The notes beneath the pieces are model-generated. The model saw only the letters and a list, made by a program, of their open reading frames with translations, searched no databases and was not told the DNA's origin. The position numbers and the translations under genes were made by a program. From Holophaga foetida DSM 6591 (GTDB lineage Bacteria > Acidobacteriota > Holophagae > Holophagales > Holophagaceae): 64,000 nt of DNA. Where the stretch lies: contig NZ_KI912268.1 in assembly GCF_000242615.2 (NCBI RefSeq), forward strand, positions 709,443-773,442, written 5' to 3'. Below are positions 43,630 through 52,227 of this stretch, one piece after another; within the stretch, counting starts at the first letter, position 1, and every line of letters starts with the position of its first letter.

Positions 43630-44238
43630 TCACTCTTCAGCCAGAGTAATTTCATCCACAAGAGCCATTAGCCATTGGCAGGCATATTTGCCGCCATGCT
43701 TAGCATCAGAATTCATATCCGACCTAATTAGAGATTTCAAAGGTTTCAAATTTGGATAGGTGACGACAAGTTTATCGTACCACTTCTTATAAGAAGTCCG
43801 CTCGAATGGATTTTCACATTCCTGCTTGCTGGTCCATCCCATGGCGAGAATCACACGCACAGCCTTCCCTGGGAATGGTCGATCTTCTGGGCGAAGCTTT
43901 GCAGGCCTGAACTTCTTTATTTTGTCCAGATCGTTTGCTACCTGGCTTCTTTGCTTACTTGATTCGACGTTCTTGCTTTCGACAATCATTACAAAAGATC
44001 TGCCTTCCGGAAGAGCGAGTAGATCAATCGCCTCATCGGCCCCCTTCTTCCGTCCACCCATAGGCGGGACTTCTGTATAAATACAATATTGTTCAGATGC
44101 TAGAGCGCATGCAAATGCAGTAGTAATATCTTGCTCATTTGGATCCGATCCACCCCCTTGAGGGTAGTATGCAACATAGTTTCGCCTAAGAAGTTCAGCG
44201 GACTTGTCTAGGTATCCCTGCAAAAGTTGATAATCCAT
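43630..44238 (-). CDS. PD-(D/E)XK nuclease-like protein
   Basis: 202 aa. Core AIDLLALPEGRSFVMIVESKN has the D-x(n)-E-x-K layout of restriction-endonuclease-like folds. An upstream acidic residue (EAID) and a helix after the ESK motif fit. Base use is more AT-rich than the neighbours, like the gene at 40627-41160. GGGAG lies 7 nt before the ATG. Probably a horizontally gained nuclease; partner not found. Confidence 0.65.
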   Translation of the reverse strand: MDYQLLQGYLDKSAELLRRNYVAYYPQGGGSDPNEQDITTAFACALASEQYCIYTEVPPMGGRKKGADEAIDLLALPEGRSFVMIVESKNVESSKQRSQVANDLDKIKKFRPAKLRPEDRPFPGKAVRVILAMGWTSKQECENPFERTSYKKWYDKLVVTYPNLKPLKSLIRSDMNSDAKHGGKYACQWLMALVDEITLAEE

Positions 44239-44412
44239 TTTTCGGCTCCCGAAGTCAAACTACATATACCACAAGCACTAGACATTAGGCACAAAAACAA
44301 TCAAATTAATCATAAATCAAGTTTAAATCCAACTCACAACCAAACCACTATATCAATAGATTTGTAGAACCAATTAATGCCTACAACAATATCTATTGCC
44401 ACACATCAGCAT

Positions 44413-44721
44413 TTACCTACTTCCGAATGCCTTCCGACAATCAGAAGCATGCCCACCTTCACTCCTCCTCTCCCACCACGGACACGTAAAATGCTCAAAC
44501 ACCGTCTCTGTGAAGTGGCGAGATCGATTCCCCGCACACAGACCCCAATCCGCATTGAACTTCGCATAACCACTGCAATCCAGACACTGCCGACCTGATC
44601 GATACAGTTCCGCCGTCTTGGGTTCCATGGGCCAAGCGTATTCGTAGGCAGCCCTGCTGTCCGGGTTGGACCACCCGTCGATGATGATTCGGTTCTGGTT
44701 TCTTAATTTGGGCTCCATCAT
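44413..44721 (-). CDS. Small cysteine-rich protein
   Basis: 102 aa. ATG 44721 has AAAGGA 6 nt upstream. Four or more cysteines in CLDCSGYAKFNADWGLC and FEHFTCPWWERR suggest a zinc- or Fe-S-binding fold; I recall similar small proteins in other bacteria but cannot name a family. It is divergent from the DUF2201 gene, sharing the palindrome at 44759-44777. Confidence 0.65.
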   Translation of the reverse strand: MMEPKLRNQNRIIIDGWSNPDSRAAYEYAWPMEPKTAELYRSGRQCLDCSGYAKFNADWGLCAGNRSRHFTETVFEHFTCPWWERRSEGGHASDCRKAFGSR

Positions 44722-44758
44722 GTCGGTCCTTTTCCTCAGTCCAATGTGGACCCCATAC

Positions 44759-44777
44759 TGCGACACCCTTTGTCGCC
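44759..44777. promoter_or_regulatory. 19-bp palindromic operator, copy 5 of 6 (divergent)
   Basis: TGCGACACCCTTTGTCGCC, one mismatch at the right end. Plus side: GATACT exactly 10 nt beyond (44788-44793), then 6 nt to ATG 44800. Minus side: CACATT exactly 10 nt beyond (44743-44748), then ATG 44721. Confidence 0.78.
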
Positions 44778-44799
44778 ACCCGAATCCGATACTCTTCCC

Positions 44800-46296
44800 A
44801 TGGACGAGGCATCGGTTTTCACGGAATCCCAGACCCCACCCCAACCCCTGACCGAGGGGATGGGTAATCTCAAGGCCCGGCTTTTCAAGGCCCGGGAAAG
44901 CCTGGTCACGAAGTCTCCCTTCCTGGGTGCTCTGGTACTGCGGATGCCGGTGCTGGTCACGGAAGACGAGCGCCTGGGCACGGCCTGCGTGGATGGCCGG
45001 GGAATCTGCACCTTCAGCAAATCCTTCCTGGAGGCTCTGGAGCTTCCGGCCCTTCGGGCGGTGCTGCTGCATGAAGCCCTGCATCTGGCCCTGGACGCCT
45101 TCCCCCGCTGCGGCAACCGCAAGGCCCTGCGCTGGAACCTGGCCCACGACTTCGCCATCAATCAACTCATCGATGAAAGCGAATTCTACGACGGCTTCCT
45201 GTCCATCCCGGAGGCCTTCAAACCCCTGCTGGATCCCCAGTTCAGGGGGCTCCCGGCCGAGCTGATCTACGACCGCCTCCCGGCGGACCTCGGCGATCTG
45301 GGACTGGGGGATGGCGCTTGCATCAGGGATGCCGTCGAGCATATGTCCCGCGGCGAGAAGGTCGCCCTCGGGCAGGCCGTGGGGCGCGGAATGGACCCCG
45401 AGGCCCTCGATGAATCCACCCGCCAGCAGGCCTGGGACGCACTCCGGCGCATCCCTGAAAGAATCCGGGGCGAGATGCCTTCCACCATGGAAGCCTGCGA
45501 CGAGGCAACCCGGGACCGCCTGCTGGCCCTCTTCCGAATCATGGGTCCGGGCCCGGGCGACCTCTGGTTCGACGTATGGGGCAGCCTGACGGAAGCTGAG
45601 CGGGATGCCCTGCGGGACAACTGGCGGAAGCACCTCCTGGAGGCAGCGGAACAGGCCATGAGTGGCGACAGATCCCCGGGCAGTCTTCCGGGCTGGGCAC
45701 AGAAGCTCCTGGGCCCCCTCCTGAACCCTCAGATCCCCTGGCAGGTAAAGCTGGCCCAGAAGCTCCATGGGCGGCTCTGCGGCAGGCGTCGCACCTTTTC
45801 GCGGCCCGGCCGTCGCTCCGCCGCCCTCGGCTGTGTCCTTCCCGGCCCCATGCACGATCGCGCCCCGGTGGGAGTCTTCGTGGATGTCTCGGGCAGTATC
45901 AGCCCCGAAGAACTGGGAGCATTCCTGGGTGAACTGGGGGGCATCCTGCAGGGGGCCGGCTCCCCGGTGCGTCTGATCACCTGGGATGCGGCGGTCCAGG
46001 AGGACTTGGTTCTGGAGCATCCCGAGGACTTGATGGCCTCCATCCGCTCAAGGGATCTGCAACTTCAGGGCGGTGGGGGCACCGACCCGCGCTGCGTCAT
46101 CGAATACCTCGGCACCCCGGAGGGCCTGGGGCAGACACCCCTGACCTTCGGCATCCTCCTCACGGATGGTTATGTCTTCTGGCCCCGGGCCGATGCGTGG
46201 CCCTTCGACATTCTGGTCGTCAGCACCGGCGTTCTCCCGGAGCCGAAGTTTGGCTATGACGCTCTTTCCATCGAAACCCGCACTGAAACGGAGTGA
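44800..46296 (+). CDS. DUF2201 metallopeptidase-like/vWA protein
   Basis: 498 aa. N-terminal zinc-peptidase-like motif HEALH at residues 91-95. C-terminal vWA-type domain with MIDAS DVSGS at residue 362, TDP further on and DGYVF. DUF2201 proteins of this plan usually pair with a MoxR ATPase, as here (3 nt to the next gene). The pair may remodel or clip targets in an ATP-dependent way; that is inference. No ribosome site is seen, and the -10-like box ends 6 nt before the ATG, so the message may be leaderless. Confidence 0.88.
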   Translation: MDEASVFTESQTPPQPLTEGMGNLKARLFKARESLVTKSPFLGALVLRMPVLVTEDERLGTACVDGRGICTFSKSFLEALELPALRAVLLHEALHLALDAFPRCGNRKALRWNLAHDFAINQLIDESEFYDGFLSIPEAFKPLLDPQFRGLPAELIYDRLPADLGDLGLGDGACIRDAVEHMSRGEKVALGQAVGRGMDPEALDESTRQQAWDALRRIPERIRGEMPSTMEACDEATRDRLLALFRIMGPGPGDLWFDVWGSLTEAERDALRDNWRKHLLEAAEQAMSGDRSPGSLPGWAQKLLGPLLNPQIPWQVKLAQKLHGRLCGRRRTFSRPGRRSAALGCVLPGPMHDRAPVGVFVDVSGSISPEELGAFLGELGGILQGAGSPVRLITWDAAVQEDLVLEHPEDLMASIRSRDLQLQGGGGTDPRCVIEYLGTPEGLGQTPLTFGILLTDGYVFWPRADAWPFDILVVSTGVLPEPKFGYDALSIETRTETE

Positions 46297-46299
46297 AGC

Positions 46300-47511
46300 A
46301 TGGCTGAAGCCATTGAACCTGTCTACCTGCCGGCCATCCTGCCCGGCGACCTGCCGGACCTGGCAGTGGCCACGGCCCACAGCGGGTTGGCCCTGATGCT
46401 CTACGGGAGTCCAGGCATCGGAAAGACCGCCCTGGTGCAGGCCCTGGGCACAGAGCGCCGACTGGTGGCCTGGGCCTCCCAGCGATGCGGCCAAGCCCTC
46501 GACACCCTTGGCGTGGTGACCCTCAGCGCACCGGAACTCAACGTGGAGGACCTCCTGGGGGTGCCCACGGTGGAGGAACTGGTGCGCCGCCTCCCCGATG
46601 GCGGCGACCACGCCTTCAAGGTCACCCGCTGGGCCACCCCGGCGGCCTTGGATCCCACGCGTCCCTTCGTGCTCTTCATCGACGAACCCAACCGCTGCGA
46701 TCCCTCGGTACGCAACGCCCTCTTCCAACTCATCACGGGAAGGACCACCTCCGGAGGATTCTCGCTTCCCAAGGGATCGGTGGTCTGCATGGCGGGGAAC
46801 CGCCTGGAGGACCGGGCGGGCGTCCGGAGCATGGACACCGCCTTCAGCAACCGCTGCGCCCACTTCGAACTGAAGGTAGACCACGAAGCCTGGCTGGACT
46901 GGGCAGGGAGCCAGAAGGGATTCTCACCCCTGGTGCGGGCCTTCCTGGCGAGACACCCGGGCTACCTGAACCACTTCGATCCCCAGAGCCCCAGCCCTCA
47001 GCAGCCCACGCCGAGAACCTGGGCGGGGGTCGGCTTCGCCCTGCCCTGCAGCCCGGAGCGCCTCAAGGGCCGCATGGTCCAGGCGGCCGTGGGCGTGGAA
47101 GCGGCCCAACTCTTCCAGGCATTCCAGGCCCATGCGGAAGTGGTTCCCGAAGCCTCCAAGCTCCTGGAAAACCCCGAAGGCGTGAGACTCCCCAGCCAGG
47201 GACAACTGGATCAGGCATGGATCCTGGGCACTGCCCTGGCGGACCACCTCACGGTTTCCGCCAGCGTGCCCCTCGGGGAGCGGGATCCCATGGGGCATGC
47301 CGTGGGCGTTGTCCTGGGGCGCCTCGCCAGGGAGGGCTTTGAGGAAGTGGCCGTCTTCTCCCTGCGCAGGGCCTGGCGGAGCACAGAGAAGCACCGTCAT
47401 CCCTCCTCGGGTCTCCCCAACCTCCGTTTCTTCTCGGCGGTCAGGACCCTGAGCGAGATGCCGTCCTTTCAGGGATTCCTTGAGGCATTGAGCCAGGAGG
47501 ATGCAGCGTAG
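46300..47511 (+). CDS. MoxR-type AAA+ ATPase, partner of the DUF2201/vWA protein
   Basis: 403 aa. Walker A GSPGIGKTAL near residue 36, Walker B FVLFIDEPNRCDPSV, sensor-type CMAGNRLEDRAG and a following Arg region (MDTAFSNRC). The MoxR insert pattern and vWA neighbour fit the MoxR-vWA chaperone-like family. GGAG lies upstream of the ATG. It ends the DUF2201 unit, closed by the hairpin at 47532. Confidence 0.9.
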   Translation: MAEAIEPVYLPAILPGDLPDLAVATAHSGLALMLYGSPGIGKTALVQALGTERRLVAWASQRCGQALDTLGVVTLSAPELNVEDLLGVPTVEELVRRLPDGGDHAFKVTRWATPAALDPTRPFVLFIDEPNRCDPSVRNALFQLITGRTTSGGFSLPKGSVVCMAGNRLEDRAGVRSMDTAFSNRCAHFELKVDHEAWLDWAGSQKGFSPLVRAFLARHPGYLNHFDPQSPSPQQPTPRTWAGVGFALPCSPERLKGRMVQAAVGVEAAQLFQAFQAHAEVVPEASKLLENPEGVRLPSQGQLDQAWILGTALADHLTVSASVPLGERDPMGHAVGVVLGRLAREGFEEVAVFSLRRAWRSTEKHRHPSSGLPNLRFFSAVRTLSEMPSFQGFLEALSQEDAA

Positions 47512-47531
47512 GTTCCGGGCAACAGAATGCA

Positions 47532-47566
47532 GAAGCCGTCCAGCTCCCCCCGGGCTGGACGGCTTC
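47532..47566. terminator. Bidirectional hairpin between convergent genes
   Basis: GAAGCCGTCCAGC and GCTGGACGGCTTC, 13-bp perfect stem with a 9-nt loop, between the MoxR and LRR-like gene ends. No T-run, but placement fits a shared terminator. Confidence 0.65.
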
Positions 47567-47590
47567 CGATAGGAACTTGACGGTTACACT

Positions 47591-49156
47591 TCAGGCCGCC
47601 TCTGCCCCCATCAACAGGCCCTGGAACCAGGCGCTGGGGAAGTCCTCTTCAGGTCGATCCCAGTGGAAGCCCCACTCCCGATCCCTTTCCCAGCGCTCCT
47701 CCGAGAGGTCTCGCCATGCCTCCGAGGCCGTCCACAGGAGTTCCGACAGGACGCGGGGATTCTCCAGCAGTTCCCGGCGGAGCCGCAGGAGTATGGCCTC
47801 ACCCTCCTCCCGGAGCGCGATCCAGTCTTGTTGGAGGCACAGTTCCTGGAAGCGGAGCGATTTCAGAAGATCGTGCAGTTCCGGGTACCGATCCCGGGGC
47901 ATCTCCAGCAGAGGGTCTGAGGGAACCATGGTCGGTACGGACGCCCTCACGGCCAGATGGGGCGGCAGATAGAGGTTGCCACCCACCTGCACGCCCCTGG
48001 GTATGGCCTTCAAGTGATTGCAGGCCCGGAGGTCCAGGTGCCCTCCGATGATGGAGCCCGGCGAAAGGGCGCGGAGACCCGAAGCCCCGGAAATCACCAG
48101 ATCTCCTCCCACCTCCACCGGAGGAAGCGTTTCCATATCAGGACAATCCTGAATGCGCAGGCTACCCCGGACCCACAGATGGGTGGGCCATCGGTCAAAG
48201 CCCGCCACACGCCGCAGGGTCATGCTCTTTTCAACGTGGAAGTATGCCGGAAGCACCTTCAGGTTTCGGCAGTCCGCAAGCACCACCGTGCGGCAGACCA
48301 GGGTGCCCCGATCCCCCGTATCGAACGAGCGCAACCCATGACAGCACTCCAGGTGCAGCAGGGCCACCGTCTCCGGGAGGAAGACTTCCCGCACCCTGGG
48401 ACAATCCTTCAGCACCAGGACTTCCGCAGGACCGGGCACCCGCTCCAGGGTCGGGCAGTCCACTGCGACCACCCGGATATCCGGCGTATCGCCTCCGAAG
48501 ACTTCCCTCAGGCCCTGAACCCGAAAGAGCCTGAGCGAGCGCGATCCGCCGCCATAGTATCCATGGCCTTCGGTCCACCTCAACCGGGGAGGCACCCGGC
48601 AATCCCTCAGATGGAGCTCATCCACCAACAGGTCGCCCCACGCCTCCGCCCGACTCACGCCCCCATTCAGATCCAGACGGATGCCCAGAAGGTCCCGGCC
48701 CTGGTCCAACCACTCAAGGCTTCGGGGCATGGTCGCCCACCCCCGGTGGGACCCGGGCCATCCCAAGCGCCGAAGCACCCTGAACCCGAAGCGGTAACTG
48801 TCCTCCACGAGGTCCCTCAGGGCCTCCAAGCCTGCCAACCTGGGATCGGCTTCATCCCGGGACCTCAAGCGATTGAAGAAGCACCCCGAAATCAGAGAGG
48901 CATGGGGCAACAGCGCCCCCAGGAGGGGCTGCCAGTTGCAGACCGTGCCGAAGACCAGACAGAGCGCGGCCAGGCGCTGCGCCTCAGGGTGTTCACAGGT
49001 CACGAAGCGCCTCGCCTCCCGAACCATTTCCTCGGGCGTCAGACCGAAGTTTTCCGCCTGCTTCAGCAGGGGGACGGCAGGCACCTTGGCCAGTCGCAGG
49101 GTTTCCACCAGGGGATTGAAACGCTCCGTCCTCACCTCTGTCTCGCAAGCATCCAT
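47591..49156 (-). CDS. Leucine-rich-repeat-like protein
   Basis: 521 aa. Helical N-terminal 170 residues (HEAT- or repeat-like), then many irregular LRR-like units of the form LVLKDCPRVREVFLPETV, VVLADCRNLKVLPAYF, LRIQDCPDMETLPPVEVGGDLVISG. Same repeat style as 30735-31487. Likely a recognition or sensor protein. The start is ATG 49156 (or GTG one codon earlier) behind GGGAGG. It is divergent from the tandem AAA+ gene and shares its palindrome. Confidence 0.8.
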   Translation of the reverse strand: MDACETEVRTERFNPLVETLRLAKVPAVPLLKQAENFGLTPEEMVREARRFVTCEHPEAQRLAALCLVFGTVCNWQPLLGALLPHASLISGCFFNRLRSRDEADPRLAGLEALRDLVEDSYRFGFRVLRRLGWPGSHRGWATMPRSLEWLDQGRDLLGIRLDLNGGVSRAEAWGDLLVDELHLRDCRVPPRLRWTEGHGYYGGGSRSLRLFRVQGLREVFGGDTPDIRVVAVDCPTLERVPGPAEVLVLKDCPRVREVFLPETVALLHLECCHGLRSFDTGDRGTLVCRTVVLADCRNLKVLPAYFHVEKSMTLRRVAGFDRWPTHLWVRGSLRIQDCPDMETLPPVEVGGDLVISGASGLRALSPGSIIGGHLDLRACNHLKAIPRGVQVGGNLYLPPHLAVRASVPTMVPSDPLLEMPRDRYPELHDLLKSLRFQELCLQQDWIALREEGEAILLRLRRELLENPRVLSELLWTASEAWRDLSEERWERDREWGFHWDRPEEDFPSAWFQGLLMGAEAA

Positions 49157-49192
49157 CACCCCATCCTCCCAGCGCAAGCATGGAAGCCATCG

Positions 49193-49211
49193 TGAGACAA
49201 CAGATGTCGCA
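49193..49211. promoter_or_regulatory. 19-bp palindromic operator, copy 6 of 6 (divergent)
   Basis: TGAGACAACAGATGTCGCA, one mismatch in the left half. Plus side: CATACT exactly 10 nt beyond (49222-49227), then AGGAGA and ATG 49248. Minus side: CATGCT exactly 10 nt beyond (49177-49182), then the LRR-like gene. Confidence 0.78.
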
Positions 49212-49247
49212 CCAAGCTCCCCATACTGAGCATCCTCAGGAGACTCC

Positions 49248-51344
49248 ATGGGCAGACGGAAAAAGGCCATCATCACCTCCAGCATCAGCAACCCCTTCCG
49301 CCCCCTGGTCCGCCACTGGGCACTCAAGGCCCTTGCCGAACTCGGGGGCCACAAGAACTTCATCCAGCCCCATTTCTTCAGCGACACTACCCTGGCCGAC
49401 TGGCTGGGACTGGGCGAATGCAAGGTTGACGGGGAATTTTCCTCCACCCTGGCTCTGGAGACCCTGCGGGACCTCTCCCGCAAGAACGGGGTGGAACCCC
49501 CCAAGGCGCCCGAAAGGGCGATCCTGACCCGCAACCTGCAGTGGATCGGGGACCTCCTGGGCCTGTCCACCGTGGAAAGACAACTCCTGCTCCTCCTGGT
49601 GCTGCATAGCCAGGAACCAACGTTGTGCTTGGCCCTCGACCTCCTCGGCAATCTCAGCGCAGCCAACCTTGTGACAGCCCTGGCCCGCCTGCTGGGTGTC
49701 TCCTACGCCGTCATCCAGGAGGCGTTGCGTCCCACCAGCGCCCTGGCGACCTCGGGACTCCTGGCCGTCGACATGAACCGCCGCTGGGATTTCAGTTCCA
49801 AGATCGAACTCCAGGAAGGCCTGGGGGACCGGCTCTGGATGAAGCTTGCGGACCCCCACTGCATCTTTGCGAACAGCTACGCCCTCGCCCCGGAACCCCG
49901 CCTCGGCATCAGCGACTATCACCATCTCCATGAGGATCTGGGTATCCTGACCGCCCATCTGGGGGGGGCTCTGAAGCGCCGCCAGAAGGGCGTGAATGTG
50001 CTCATCCACGGTGTGCCGGGCACCGGCAAGACCCAGTTCGCCCGCGCCCTGGCCCAGCACCTGGGAACCCAGCTTTTCGAAGTCGCCACGGAGAACATGG
50101 AAGGGCAGCCCATTCCCGGCCCCAAGCGCTTTCAGGCCTACCGCCTCTCCCAGGCCACCCTCCGGAAGAACCGCAAGGCGCTCGTCCTTTTTGACGAGGT
50201 GGAGGATGTCTTCCAGAAGCCCGAAAAAGCAGAGGGAATCCTGGGACGTCAGGCAGAGAAATCCGGTATGAAGGGCTGGATCAACCGGATCCTGGAAGAG
50301 AACCCCATCCCGGCCATCTGGATCACCAATCGCACCTCAACCATGGACGAGGCCTATCTGCGCCGCTTCGACTACGTGCTCGCCATGGAGATCCCACCCC
50401 GGAAGGTCAGGGCCCGGATCCTGGACACCTGCCTGGGCGACCTTTCCCTCGGAGAGATGTGTCGGGAACCCCTGGTGGCCCAGGAGGACCTGGCCCCGGC
50501 CGTGGTGGCCCGGGCCGTCAGGGTGGTGCAGAGCCTGCCCAAGTCCTTGAAGAACCAGGGCGTCGACAAGCTGCTCACCCGGGTCGTGGCCAACACCATG
50601 GAGGTCATGGGAGCCCCCATGAAGAAGACCTCGGCCATGGGAAACAGCCTGACCTACCGCCCTGAACTGCTCCAAACGGACTGCGATCTTGAAGCCGTGA
50701 AGCGCGGACTCAGGACGGGGGTCGAGGGCCGCCTCTGTCTCTACGGCCCTCCCGGCACCGGCAAGAGCGCCTTCGGCCGCCATCTGGCCGATGTACTGGA
50801 GCGCCCTCTCCTGGTGAAGCGGGCCTCGGACCTCCAGTCCATGTGGGTGGGGGAGACGGAGAAGAACATGGCCCGGATGTTCCGGGAGGCTTCGGCGGAG
50901 CAGGCCGTCCTGCTCCTGGATGAGGCTGACAGCTTCCTCCAGGACCGCCAAGGGGCCCAGCGGAGCTGGGAGATTTCCCAGGTGAACGAGATGCTCACCC
51001 AGATGGAGGGCTTCGAGGGGATCTTCATCGCCTCCACCAACCTCATGGGCAGCCTCGACAGCGCCTCCCTGCGCCGCTTCGACCTCAAGATCCGCTTCGA
51101 CTACCTCAAGGCAGCCCAGGCCTGGAGCCTCTGCCAGGATCTGGCGGGCAAACTGGGCATCCAGACCGACGAGTCCCTCCAACAAGGGCTTGCCAAGCTC
51201 AGCCTCCTCACCCCCGGTGACTTCGCCAATGTTCTCCGGCAGGCCCGCCTCCGTCCCATCACCGACGCTGCGGACCTGCTCGATCGCCTACGGGCCGAGT
51301 GCCAGGCCAAGCCCCAGGGGAGGCAGCGGGTGGTGGGCTTCTGA
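49248..51344 (+). CDS. Tandem AAA+ ATPase
   Basis: 698 aa. A ~230-residue helical N-domain, then two AAA+ modules: Walker A GVPGTGKTQ at residue 255 with LVLFDEVEDVF, and Walker A GPPGTGKSA at residue 500 with LLLDEADSFL, sensor ASTNL and the Arg-finger-type LRRFDLKI. Module 2 is Cdc48/SpoVK-like. Such proteins unfold or move protein or nucleoprotein substrates. AGGAGA 5 nt before the ATG sets the start. First gene of a plus-strand unit controlled by palindrome 49193-49211. Confidence 0.9.
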   Translation: MGRRKKAIITSSISNPFRPLVRHWALKALAELGGHKNFIQPHFFSDTTLADWLGLGECKVDGEFSSTLALETLRDLSRKNGVEPPKAPERAILTRNLQWIGDLLGLSTVERQLLLLLVLHSQEPTLCLALDLLGNLSAANLVTALARLLGVSYAVIQEALRPTSALATSGLLAVDMNRRWDFSSKIELQEGLGDRLWMKLADPHCIFANSYALAPEPRLGISDYHHLHEDLGILTAHLGGALKRRQKGVNVLIHGVPGTGKTQFARALAQHLGTQLFEVATENMEGQPIPGPKRFQAYRLSQATLRKNRKALVLFDEVEDVFQKPEKAEGILGRQAEKSGMKGWINRILEENPIPAIWITNRTSTMDEAYLRRFDYVLAMEIPPRKVRARILDTCLGDLSLGEMCREPLVAQEDLAPAVVARAVRVVQSLPKSLKNQGVDKLLTRVVANTMEVMGAPMKKTSAMGNSLTYRPELLQTDCDLEAVKRGLRTGVEGRLCLYGPPGTGKSAFGRHLADVLERPLLVKRASDLQSMWVGETEKNMARMFREASAEQAVLLLDEADSFLQDRQGAQRSWEISQVNEMLTQMEGFEGIFIASTNLMGSLDSASLRRFDLKIRFDYLKAAQAWSLCQDLAGKLGIQTDESLQQGLAKLSLLTPGDFANVLRQARLRPITDAADLLDRLRAECQAKPQGRQRVVGF

Positions 51345-51378
51345 TGTCCGGAAACGAGACATTGAGAAAGGGCAAACC

Positions 51379-52179
51379 ATGAAGGGAGCTGCGGAAAGGA
51401 CCATCCACCTCGATCCCGAGGAGCGGGCTAGCCTGGAGGAGGATCTGGCCCAGGCCCGGGAAATGTCGGCCATGGCCCGCAAGAGCGGAACGCTTTCCGA
51501 AAAGGGAAACGTCCAGATGTACCTCGCTGCCCTCATTACAGAACTGGAGGGGCCACAACGCGCCCTCCGGCATAACCGGTTGGCCATCCGGCTTTACTTG
51601 CAGGCGGGCGATCCCGTCGACCTCGCCGAAGCGAGAGCCATCCTGGTCATCCGCCTGCTGGAAGCGAATCGCCCATCCGAGGCCCTCCGCCATTCCCGCA
51701 ATACCCTGGAAGCATTCGGGGCTGTGGCACCAGAGAAACGCCAAGACTGGATCGCCAACCGGCTTGCCGGTCTGCTCCTCCGCGCTGGCCACCTGGAGGA
51801 GGGGCGGGCCTGGCTGGACCTAGCCCTTAAAGGGCCCTTCTCCATGGACCATGGCGGACTGATGGAGGACCTGGCCCGGTTGCTTCCAGCGCGGGAGGCC
51901 CGCGATTGGCAGTTCAAGGCCTGCGCAGCCTATCACCGGGCAAGCTTCCTGGTGGATGAGGCCAGGGCCCTGGTGACCCTCGCCCGCCTTGAGCGGCAGC
52001 TCGGGGATGCCTGGACCACCGAAGCCCTCTGCCGGGAGGCCCTCGCCATGGCAGGCCCCCTCGAAGCCGAGGGCCTGGCTCAACCCAATGGAATCCGAAG
52101 GCTCGTACAGCGAGTCCACCCGAAGGAGAGCCGTCTCCGCCTGTTACCGGAAGGTCAAACCCCCATGCGCTGCCATTAG
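51379..52179 (+). CDS. TPR-like helical repeat protein
   Basis: 266 aa of helical repeats resembling TPR (QRALRHNRLAIRLYLQAGDPVDLAEARAIL, EALRHSRNTLEAF, ARALVTLARLERQLGDAWTTEALCREAL). The start ATG 51379 lies 34 nt after the AAA+ stop behind AAAGG. Probably an adaptor for the AAA+ protein. No catalytic motif seen. Confidence 0.75.
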   Translation: MKGAAERTIHLDPEERASLEEDLAQAREMSAMARKSGTLSEKGNVQMYLAALITELEGPQRALRHNRLAIRLYLQAGDPVDLAEARAILVIRLLEANRPSEALRHSRNTLEAFGAVAPEKRQDWIANRLAGLLLRAGHLEEGRAWLDLALKGPFSMDHGGLMEDLARLLPAREARDWQFKACAAYHRASFLVDEARALVTLARLERQLGDAWTTEALCREALAMAGPLEAEGLAQPNGIRRLVQRVHPKESRLRLLPEGQTPMRCH

Positions 52180-52227
52180 AGTGGAGGCGTACATTTGGAC
52201 TCACCTGAAAAATCGAGAGGCGCCGCC

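Noticed and set aside
44413..46020. Long minus-strand open frame across the DUF2201 gene
   Set aside because: Most of it is antisense to DUF2201. Only its last 102 codons, with their own ATG and ribosome site, look like a gene and were kept.
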